NCBI GenBank assembly: GCA_964580255.1
Contig: CAZOJX010000037.1
Span: 1 to 15,249, forward strand
Reading direction: 5' to 3'
Origin: HGM12587 sp964580255
GTDB taxonomy: Bacteria > Bacillota > Clostridia > Lachnospirales > Lachnospiraceae
DNA length: 15,249 nt
Shown here: positions 6,435-12,982 of the stretch, one piece after another
Position numbering within the stretch: the first letter of the stretch is position 1
Layout: every line of letters starts with the position of its first letter
Notes under the pieces: generated by a model
The model's database searches: none
The model's input: only the letters and a program-made list of their open reading frames with translations
What the model was told of the DNA's origin: nothing
Translations under genes and position numbers: made by a program

Positions 6435-7775
6435 TTATACCGGCAGGATTATGGCTGCGATGGTAAAATAAACCACCAAACTCAGGGCATCGACGATAGT
6501 TGAGATCAGCGGTGCCGCCATCATGGCCGGATCCAGTTTAAAAATCTTTGCAATGAACGGTAATACACAGGCCAGAAGCTTTGACATGACTACCGTTGCG
6601 ATCAGGCTCAGTCCGATAACAAGACATACCAGAGGTTCGTCCGGGTACATAATGATCAGACGGATATAGTTTGCGATTCCCAGGATCGCACCAACGATCA
6701 AAGATACTCTGCATTCCTTCCAGAATACCTTCCAGATATCTTTCATTTCCACATCTCCGATGGAAAGGGCACGAATGATTGTGGTACTGCTCTGGCTTCC
6801 TGCATTACCGCCCGTTGCGGTCAGCATCGGAACACAGGTGATCAGTGTCGGGAACATGGCTGTAAAGGCATCATAAGCCTCCAGGATCAATGCAGAGATC
6901 GTACTGGTAAACATTAAGATCAAAAGCCATGGAATACGGTTTTTAGCAAGTTCCAGCACGCTCATTTTCAAATATGGTTTTTCAGAAGGCAGGATCGCAG
7001 CCATCAATTCGATATCCTCTGTGGCTTCCTGTTCCATGACATCGACGATGTCATCGACTGTAACGATACCAACCAGACGTCCTTCATGGTCTACTACCGG
7101 AAGGGAAAGAAGACCGTATTTGTTAAAGGAATCTGCTACCGCTTCCTGGTCATCGGTGGTTACTGCCTGAATGATGTTGGTATCCATGATGTCTTCCAGT
7201 TTTGCTTCATAATCACTGAGCAGAAGATCCTTTACCGTAACAACACCTTCCAAATGACGCTTTTCGTCCAGCACATAGCAGGTGTAGATGGTCTCTTTAT
7301 CTACCGCATTTTTTCTGATATAGGCGAAGGACTGTTCCACCGTCATATTCTTTTTCAGTCCGATGTATTCTGCCGTCATGATACTTCCGGCACTGTCATC
7401 AGGATACTGTAAAAACTGATTGATAAGTGCTCGTGTTTCCGGTTTTGCATTGGCAAGCACACGCCGGACAACCGTTGCGGGCAGTTCTTCCAGCATATCT
7501 ACTGCATCATCGATGTAAAGTTCTTCGATGATCTTCTGCAATTCATAATCGGACATGCTGTTGATAATGTATTCCTGCATATCTACATCGAGACAGGCAA
7601 ATACTTCTGCACCAAGCTCCTTCGGAAGAAGACGGAATACCAAAACCACCTTATCCTGTTCCACTTCCTGAATAAATTCCGCAATATCAACTTCGTTCAT
7701 TTCCTCTAGGATACCTCGCAGCTTTCGGAACTTCTTTTCTTCTACTAACTGATGTAATATGCCTTCTAAATTCAT
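6435..7775 (-). CDS. mgtE: MgtE-family magnesium channel/transporter
   Basis: This 446-residue protein forms a dimeric Mg2+ channel in the plasma membrane. Domain order is: superhelical N domain (about 1-125, with acidic Mg-sensing surface and YIDDAVDMLEELP), DDSAGSIM linking to two CBS domains (about 130-255), an acidic plug helix, then five membrane helices from about 283. The pore signature TATGGNAGSQ is at 319-328 and the last helices carry DPAMMAAPLISTIVDALSL with the conserved Asp (D429) expected to bind Mg2+ in the pore. The start at 7775 is chosen because AAGGAGG lies about 8 bases upstream; a longer frame to 7820 would overlap the promoter -10 box. Gating by intracellular Mg2+ through the N and CBS domains is a family property. 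trpS follows 21 bases downstream. Confidence 0.95.
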   Translation of the reverse strand: MNLEGILHQLVEEKKFRKLRGILEEMNEVDIAEFIQEVEQDKVVLVFRLLPKELGAEVFACLDVDMQEYIINSMSDYELQKIIEELYIDDAVDMLEELPATVVRRVLANAKPETRALINQFLQYPDDSAGSIMTAEYIGLKKNMTVEQSFAYIRKNAVDKETIYTCYVLDEKRHLEGVVTVKDLLLSDYEAKLEDIMDTNIIQAVTTDDQEAVADSFNKYGLLSLPVVDHEGRLVGIVTVDDIVDVMEQEATEDIELMAAILPSEKPYLKMSVLELAKNRIPWLLILMFTSTISALILEAYDAFTAMFPTLITCVPMLTATGGNAGSQSSTTIIRALSIGDVEMKDIWKVFWKECRVSLIVGAILGIANYIRLIIMYPDEPLVCLVIGLSLIATVVMSKLLACVLPFIAKIFKLDPAMMAAPLISTIVDALSLVVYFTIAAIILPV

Positions 7776-7815
7776 ATCGTATCCTCCTTCTTGCCGAAAT
7801 GATTTCCATTCTGCT

Positions 7816-7844
7816 ATCATATCACTTTTTCATTTTTCTGACAA
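7816..7844 (-). promoter_or_regulatory. predicted promoter of the mgtE-trpS unit
   Basis: On the minus strand TTGTCA (7844-7839) and TATGAT (7821-7816) are separated by exactly 17 bases, a near-consensus sigma-A promoter. Transcription would begin near 7809, giving a leader of about 34 bases, which leaves no room for a magnesium M-box riboswitch. Confidence 0.8.
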
Positions 7845-7858
7845 TAATTTTGTATTAG

Positions 7859-7888
7859 AAAACAGCCGGCACATTTCTGCACCGACTG
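7859..7888 (-). terminator. terminator of the marR-ABC exporter operon
   Basis: An 11-base stem with three G-U pairs (CAGTCGGTGCA with TGTGCCGGCTG) closes a GAAA loop and is followed by TTTTCT on the minus strand. It lies just after the stop of the second ABC gene and ahead of the mgtE promoter. Confidence 0.85.
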
Positions 7889-7894
7889 CTCATT

Positions 7895-9799
7895 TTAAGA
7901 TAATTCAAATTTTCCGGTATATAACTGATAGTATTTTCCATGCTGTTTTAAAAGGTCTTCATGGCTGCCTCGTTCAATGATGCGTCCCTGTTCCAGAACC
8001 ATGATACACGCAGAGTCTTTGACTGTAGAAAGTCTGTGAGCAATGACAAATACGGTTCTGCCTGCCATCAGTCGATCCATACCGCTTTGTACGATCTGTT
8101 CGGTTCTTGTATCAATGCTGGAGGTTGCTTCATCCAGTACCAGTACCGGCGGATCTGCGATCGCAGCCCGGGCAATGGCTAAGAGCTGTCTTTCTCCCTG
8201 AGATAAGGTTCCGCCATCTCCGGTGATGACTGTCTGATATCCCTCCGGCAGTTTGGTGATGAAATGATGGGCATTGGCAAGCTTTGCTGCTGCAATGACT
8301 TCTTCATCCGTTGCATTTAAACGGCCGTAACGGATATTATCCATAATAGTTCCCGTAAACAAGTGGGTATCCTGTAAAACCACACCAAAGGCACGGCGAA
8401 GTTCCGGTTTCTTGATCTTATTGATGTTGATGCCGTCAATGCGGATCTTACCGTCCTGAATATCGTAGAAACGGTTTAACAGGTTGGTAATGGTGGTCTT
8501 TCCGGCTCCGGTAGAACCTACAAAAGCAAGCTTCTGTCCCGGTTCCGCATACATAGTCACATCATGGAGCACGATCTTATCATCGGTATAACCAAAGTCT
8601 ACACCGTCTAAGGTCACATCCCCCTTCATCTGGGTGTAAGTCAGGGTTCCGTCGTGATGCGGATGCTTCCAAGCCCAGGTTCCGGTTCTTTCTGTACATT
8701 CTTCGATGGTTCCGTCCTCATGAACCTTACATCTGACAAGGCTTACATAGCCTTCATCTTCTTCCGGCTTTTCGTCCAGAAGTTCAAAGATACGTTCTGC
8801 TCCGGCAAGCGCCATAACGATGGAGTTAAACTGCTGTGCCACCTGGGAGATCGGCTGGTTAAAGCTCTTTGCCAGCTGCAGGAAAGAAGCCAGCGCACCT
8901 AAGGTCAGGCCGCCGAATCCGTTAATGGCAAGTAAAGAACCTGCGATCAGAATGACTACATAGTTGATATTTCCGATATTGGCGTTGATCGGCATTAAAA
9001 TGTTTGCAAAGATATTCGCACTTTTGGCTGTTTCAAATAAATTGCTGTTTAATTCATTAAATTCTTCTTTTGTCTGTTCTTCGTGACAGAATACCTTTAC
9101 GACCTTCTGACCGTCCATCATTTCTTCGATGTAACCATTGGTCTTACCTAAGGCATTTTGCTGTGCTACGAAATATTTGGCTGACTGTCCGCCGATCTTT
9201 CCGGAAACCTTCAGCATGACAAATACCCCAAGGATTACCAAAATTGTCAGCGGAATGCTTAATACCAGCATGGAAATAAAAGTGCTGACTAAGGTAATTC
9301 CTGATGAAAACAGGTTCGGGATACTCTGGCTGACCATCTGGCGTAAGGTATCCGTATCGTTGGTGTAATGGCTCATGATATCCCCATGCTGATGGGTATC
9401 AAAATATTTGATCGGCAGGGTTTCCATGTGGGCGAACATATCGTCACGGATGCTCTTTAGCACTCCCTGTGACACATACATCATGATCAGGTTATAAGCA
9501 TAGGTACAAATGATACCGATCACATAGATACATGCCAGCGTTAGCAGAGCTTCGAGCAGCGGCTGAAAAGTCTGTACCCTTCCGTCCAGCATCGGCAGAA
9601 TATAGTCATCAATGAGCTGTTTCATAAACAGGGTTCCGATTACCTGTACTACAGAGCTGATGGCAATACATACCAGCACGATCAGGTATCTGAATTTATA
9701 GCGTTTCATAATATAACCAAGAAGTCTCTTTAAGGTCTTCATCGGTGTTTTGCTTTTTGGTCCTCCCTGAGGTCCTCTTCTTCCTCCCATTGGCGGCAT
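7895..9799 (-). CDS. ABC exporter half-transporter, catalytically canonical subunit (BmrD/TM288-like)
   Basis: This 634-residue protein fuses a six-helix exporter membrane domain (about 35-335) to a C-terminal ATPase. The ATPase motifs are complete: Walker A GSTGAGKT 428-435, Walker B VLVLDE 552-557 with catalytic E557, and switch His 588 (IAHRLS). Its signature is LSQGE (532-536) instead of LSGGQ, as is usual in the canonical half of heterodimeric exporters, whose signature serves the partner's degenerate site. A Gly/Pro/Arg-rich N-terminal tail (1-18) and an unusual segment of about 50 residues between membrane and ATPase domains (about 343-392, with TGTWAWKHPHHDG) set it apart. The start ATG overlaps the stop of the partner gene (TAATG), with AAAGGAG upstream. 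With the partner it most likely exports drugs, peptides or lipids across the plasma membrane; the substrate is unknown. Confidence 0.93.
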   Translation of the reverse strand: MPPMGGRRGPQGGPKSKTPMKTLKRLLGYIMKRYKFRYLIVLVCIAISSVVQVIGTLFMKQLIDDYILPMLDGRVQTFQPLLEALLTLACIYVIGIICTYAYNLIMMYVSQGVLKSIRDDMFAHMETLPIKYFDTHQHGDIMSHYTNDTDTLRQMVSQSIPNLFSSGITLVSTFISMLVLSIPLTILVILGVFVMLKVSGKIGGQSAKYFVAQQNALGKTNGYIEEMMDGQKVVKVFCHEEQTKEEFNELNSNLFETAKSANIFANILMPINANIGNINYVVILIAGSLLAINGFGGLTLGALASFLQLAKSFNQPISQVAQQFNSIVMALAGAERIFELLDEKPEEDEGYVSLVRCKVHEDGTIEECTERTGTWAWKHPHHDGTLTYTQMKGDVTLDGVDFGYTDDKIVLHDVTMYAEPGQKLAFVGSTGAGKTTITNLLNRFYDIQDGKIRIDGININKIKKPELRRAFGVVLQDTHLFTGTIMDNIRYGRLNATDEEVIAAAKLANAHHFITKLPEGYQTVITGDGGTLSQGERQLLAIARAAIADPPVLVLDEATSSIDTRTEQIVQSGMDRLMAGRTVFVIAHRLSTVKDSACIMVLEQGRIIERGSHEDLLKQHGKYYQLYTGKFELS

Positions 9800-11526
9800 T
9801 ATTCTTCAGCTCCTTTCTTCTGTAATTCGTAAATATCACGATAGATTTCATTATTCTTTAACAGTTCATCGTGGGTTCCGAATCCGTTTACTTCGCCCTG
9901 ATCTAATACCAGGATATGATCTGCATCTTCCACAGAGGAAATACGCTGTGCAATGATGAGTTTTGTAGTATTCGGAATTTCCTCACGGAAAGCTTTTCTG
10001 ATCTTGGCATCCGTTGCAGTATCTACTGCACTGGTAGAGTCGTCTAAGATCAGGATCTTTGGTTTCTTTAACAAGGCTCTGGCGATACAGAGTCTCTGCT
10101 TCTGACCGCCGGAAACATTGGTTCCGCCTCGCTCAATCTTCGTTTCATACCCATCTGGGAAGCTTTCTATGAAATCTGCTGCCTGAGCAAGTTCACAGGC
10201 ATGTTTTGCTTCCTCTAAGGTTGCATTTTCATTTCCCCAGCGAAGGTTTTCTAAGATTGTTCCTGAGAATAAGACATTTTTCTGTAATACCATGGAAACT
10301 TCATTACGAAGAACTTCAATATCATAGTCTCTGACATCCACACCGCCTACTTTGACGGTACCTTCTGAAACATCATAAAGTCTCGGGATCAACTGTACCA
10401 AGGTCGATTTAGAGCTTCCTGTACCGCCGATGATACCGATAGTCTCGCCGGATTTGATATGGATATCCACATTTTCCAGAACATTTTTATCTGCTTCTCC
10501 ACTATAACGGAAGGATACGTTTTCAAAATCGATGGATCCGTCTGCAACTTCCATCTTTGGAGCTGCCGGATTGGTAATGGTGCTTTCTTCGTCCAATACT
10601 TCAATGATACGGTCTGCAGAGGTTTTTGCCATGGTCAGCATAACGAAGATCATGGAGATCATCATTAAGCTCATCAGTACCTGGGAAGTATAGGTAAACA
10701 AACTCATTAAAGTACCAGTGGTCATGGTTCCCCCAACGATGCTTTTTGCACCCAGCCAGGAGATCAGTAAGATACAGCTGTACATGGTAAGCTGCATGAT
10801 CGGGCTGTTCATAACGATGAGTTTTTCTGCAGAAATGGACAGGTCACGCACATTTGCGGACTGCTGATGGAATTTGTCTGTTTCATGCTGTTCTCTGACA
10901 TATGCCTTTACCACACGGATTCCAGCTAAGTTTTCCTGAACACCGGCATTTAAAAGGTCATACTGTTTGAACATTTTTCTAAATTTCGGGAAAGTCTTGC
11001 TTACAATGGTTCCTAAAACCACTCCTAAAAATAACAATGCCACCAAAAAGATCCATGAAATGTTTGGCGCCAATTTGATACACATAAATAAGGCAAACAA
11101 AAGTGTAAACGGCGCGCGCACACAGATACGGATCATCATCTGAAATGCCTGCTGTACGTTGGTTACGTCTGTGGTCATTCTGGTAACCAGACCTGCGGTG
11201 GAAAATTTATCGATGTTTGAGAAAGAAAATTCCTGAATCTTTTCAAACATTGCTTTTCTTAAGTTTCTGGCAAATCCATTAGATGCAATGGCTGCATATT
11301 TTCCGCACAGAGCACCTCCTGCTAAGGAAATGAATGCTACGACTAACATGAGCAATCCCATTTTTAATACATAGCCCATGTTTCCGGTATTGACACCATT
11401 GTCAATCACTTCTGCCATCAAAAGCGGCAGGATTACTTCCATTGCCACTTCCAGAGCGATACATAGCGGCGACAGAAGTGCTTCTTTTTTAAATTCCCCT
11501 ATGTAGACTGCGAGTTTTTTAATCAT
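9799..11526 (-). CDS. ABC exporter half-transporter, degenerate-site subunit (BmrC/TM287-like)
   Basis: This 575-residue half-transporter has a six-helix membrane domain (about 15-305) and a C-terminal ATPase (about 330-575). Walker A is GGTGSSKS at 367-374, with Ser in place of the last conserved Gly. The signature VSGGQ (471-475) is canonical. Walker B ends LDD (D496 in place of the catalytic Glu) and the switch His is Gln (IAQRIS, Q527). These substitutions mark the degenerate nucleotide site of heterodimeric exporters such as BmrCD, LmrCD and TM287/288; the intact signature serves the partner's working site. The start at 11526 is set by GAGGAGG 7 bases upstream, and it overlaps the marR stop by 8 bases. 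It ends on the start codon of its partner, consistent with balanced expression. Confidence 0.93.
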   Translation of the reverse strand: MIKKLAVYIGEFKKEALLSPLCIALEVAMEVILPLLMAEVIDNGVNTGNMGYVLKMGLLMLVVAFISLAGGALCGKYAAIASNGFARNLRKAMFEKIQEFSFSNIDKFSTAGLVTRMTTDVTNVQQAFQMMIRICVRAPFTLLFALFMCIKLAPNISWIFLVALLFLGVVLGTIVSKTFPKFRKMFKQYDLLNAGVQENLAGIRVVKAYVREQHETDKFHQQSANVRDLSISAEKLIVMNSPIMQLTMYSCILLISWLGAKSIVGGTMTTGTLMSLFTYTSQVLMSLMMISMIFVMLTMAKTSADRIIEVLDEESTITNPAAPKMEVADGSIDFENVSFRYSGEADKNVLENVDIHIKSGETIGIIGGTGSSKSTLVQLIPRLYDVSEGTVKVGGVDVRDYDIEVLRNEVSMVLQKNVLFSGTILENLRWGNENATLEEAKHACELAQAADFIESFPDGYETKIERGGTNVSGGQKQRLCIARALLKKPKILILDDSTSAVDTATDAKIRKAFREEIPNTTKLIIAQRISSVEDADHILVLDQGEVNGFGTHDELLKNNEIYRDIYELQKKGAEE

Positions 11527-12019
11527 TTTTTTCCTCCTCACTGTGATATAATTCTATTACTTTCTGATCGATCCGGTTCATATAATCCAGAAATGTCAGA
11601 AATTCTTCTTCTGTAAATACAGACCGTATTTCCTGCTCCACTTCCATAAGTGTCTGATAAATACTGCACTGCAGTGCTTTTGCATTCTCCGTCAGCACCA
11701 GTTTTTTTCTTCGTGCATCTCCCGGTACCCCTTCCCGAAGGATCAGCTCCTTCTTTTCCAATGTCTGCAATACGCTGGTTACCGAAGAACGATTGATGCG
11801 GAAAACATCTTCAATATCTCTTTGAAATGCACTTTTTCCCTCATCTTCTATGCGCCTTAAATATCCCAGGATCCTGATCTGTATACTGGTCAGTCCATTC
11901 ACTGAAGCTGCCAGATCAACATAATAACGCATATTCTTGCTTACGTCCAGAACACATTTTACCGGCGCACCGCCATGTTCTGTGGCCCAGATCTCTTTTC
12001 GATTGTATTTTCTATTCAT
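11519..12019 (-). CDS. MarR-family transcriptional repressor of the ABC exporter operon
   Basis: This 166-residue winged helix-turn-helix protein is of normal MarR length. The core runs from GLTSIQIRILGYL (42-54) through the recognition helix INRSSVTSVLQTLEKKELI (75-93) to the wing GDARRKKLVLTE (100-111), which carries the family's D-x-R signature. N- and C-terminal helices would form the dimer interface. Cysteines 22 and 118 are present, but a redox role cannot be claimed. MarR proteins bind palindromes as dimers and release them on binding small phenolic or drug-like ligands. Two tandem palindromes lie immediately upstream, over the predicted start of transcription. The ATG at 12019 is chosen because GGGAG lies 5 bases upstream; a TTG at 12031 is a poorer alternative. 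It overlaps the first ABC gene, so repressor and exporter are made together. Confidence 0.93.
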   Translation of the reverse strand: MNRKYNRKEIWATEHGGAPVKCVLDVSKNMRYYVDLAASVNGLTSIQIRILGYLRRIEDEGKSAFQRDIEDVFRINRSSVTSVLQTLEKKELILREGVPGDARRKKLVLTENAKALQCSIYQTLMEVEQEIRSVFTEEEFLTFLDYMNRIDQKVIELYHSEEEKND

Positions 12020-12034
12020 TTCTTCTCCCAAAAA

Positions 12035-12068
12035 TGTTTGATTTCAAATTGTTTGATTTCGAACAATT
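12035..12068. promoter_or_regulatory. tandem palindromic operator, probable MarR site
   Basis: TGTTTGATTTC is repeated at 12035-12045 and 12050-12060, a 15-base period. Each copy is the left part of a palindrome: TTTGA-TT-TCAAA at 12037-12048 (perfect) and TTGTTTGA-TT-TCGAACAA at 12051-12066 within AATT flanks (one mismatch). They lie at and just after the predicted transcription start, so bound repressor would block initiation or escape. Confidence 0.7.
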
Positions 12069-12071
12069 CTT

Positions 12072-12100
12072 AGTATACATAAAAAGACAGCCTTTGTAAA
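12072..12100 (-). promoter_or_regulatory. predicted promoter of the marR-ABC exporter operon
   Basis: On the minus strand TTTACA (12100-12095) and TATACT (12077-12072) are 17 bases apart. The start of transcription would be near 12065, inside the tandem operator. The -35 box lies in the apical part of the upstream terminator hairpin. Confidence 0.8.
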
Positions 12101-12110
12101 GACTGTCTTT
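12081..12110 (-). terminator. terminator of the PTS-antiterminator operon
   Basis: AAAGACAG pairs with CTGTCTTT, and pairing can continue inward through a T-G pair and CTTT/AAAG to a very small loop. It is followed by TTTTT on the minus strand. It begins 8 bases after the stop of the antiterminator gene. Confidence 0.85.
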
Positions 12111-12118
12111 CAAAAAAT

Positions 12119-12961
12119 TTATTCTTTATCCATCGCGACTCTTTCAATGTGCATTGCCAGATAACCAATCTCTACTTCATCAAGAGGCGTATCCCGGTGC
12201 AGCTGCTTTTCCAGCTGTCTGCATACAGTTACCGCCATATTGAAGGATTTCGGAAATTTGACAGACATATAGTCGTTCATGTTTAATTTCAGTTTTTCGC
12301 CCTTTATAGAGCGGGCAACCATATAGCGGATATGGTTCATGAGACGGTTATAGGAAAGAGACATGACATCGATGGTCTGTCCGGTTTCTTCCTCGATCAT
12401 GCGGACACATTCCCTGACTGCAAGAGCAATCTGCATGGACAATGCCACGTTTTCATCATCAATGGCAGAATGAATGTGCAGGGCAAGATAACCCACCTCA
12501 TGTTCATCAATGCGCACCTGCAGCATATCCCACAAAATATCCTTTACACATTCTGCAGTCTTATATTCCATATGAAAAAGAGCACGAATGTCCGCAGTCA
12601 GGGGATTGCTGATCTGCTCATTGGCACGGATCCGCTGAACGGCAAAGGCAATATGATCTGCCATCGGGAAAAGAATCCTTCGGTCAATCTTCCCAAAAAC
12701 TTCCTCGCTTTTGGCAAGTACCTTTCCCGCAATTTCTAAATAGACCGGATCGATCCCCTTGATCAGATCCATGGCTTTTCCACGCTCTGTCTGCTCCTGC
12801 AAAGAATACACACTGCATTCCCTGTCCACCGGCAGTTCAAAACGCTCGCTGACTTTTTTTCCAAAGCCGATGCCCTTTCCGATCAAAAGGTACTCCTGAT
12901 TATCCTCCATAGAAACTGCGATCAGCGTATTATGATTCAACGCTTTTCCTACTCTGTACAT
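12119..12961 (-). CDS. licT: BglG/LicT/GlcT-family transcription antiterminator
   Basis: This 280-residue protein binds RNA and prevents early termination of sugar-transport transcripts. The N-terminal co-antiterminator (CAT) RNA-binding domain occupies about 1-56 (MYRVGKALNHNTLIAV at the start, GKGIGFGKK at 28-36). Two PTS regulation domains follow, PRD1 about 65-170 and PRD2 about 175-280. Each keeps its paired regulatory histidines: H103 and H162 in PRD1, H210 and H271 in PRD2, nearly the positions of LicT. In the family these are phosphorylated by HPr or by the cognate EIIB, coupling activity to sugar flux and catabolite state. GGGGGAG before the ATG at 12961 sets the start; a TTG at 12976 is unlikely. 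It lies 21 bases after the PTS gene, whose leader holds a matching RAT. Whether it is LicT-like or GlcT-like is uncertain; the glucose-family transporter favours a GlcT-like role. Confidence 0.93.
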   Translation of the reverse strand: MYRVGKALNHNTLIAVSMEDNQEYLLIGKGIGFGKKVSERFELPVDRECSVYSLQEQTERGKAMDLIKGIDPVYLEIAGKVLAKSEEVFGKIDRRILFPMADHIAFAVQRIRANEQISNPLTADIRALFHMEYKTAECVKDILWDMLQVRIDEHEVGYLALHIHSAIDDENVALSMQIALAVRECVRMIEEETGQTIDVMSLSYNRLMNHIRYMVARSIKGEKLKLNMNDYMSVKFPKSFNMAVTVCRQLEKQLHRDTPLDEVEIGYLAMHIERVAMDKE

Positions 12962-12982
12962 TCTTCTCCCCCGCAAATTTGC

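Noticed and set aside
7776..7820. Longer mgtE start at 7820
   Set aside because: It would place the start codon on the -10 box of a strong promoter, while AAGGAGG lies directly ahead of the ATG at 7775.
7776..7894. M-box riboswitch upstream of mgtE
   Set aside because: The space between the previous terminator and mgtE is too short and the promoter leaves only about 34 bases of leader.
12970..12980. GCAAATTTGC palindrome between the PTS and antiterminator genes
   Set aside because: A 10-base self-complementary AT-rich sequence without a loop or T run does not support a terminator or operator call.
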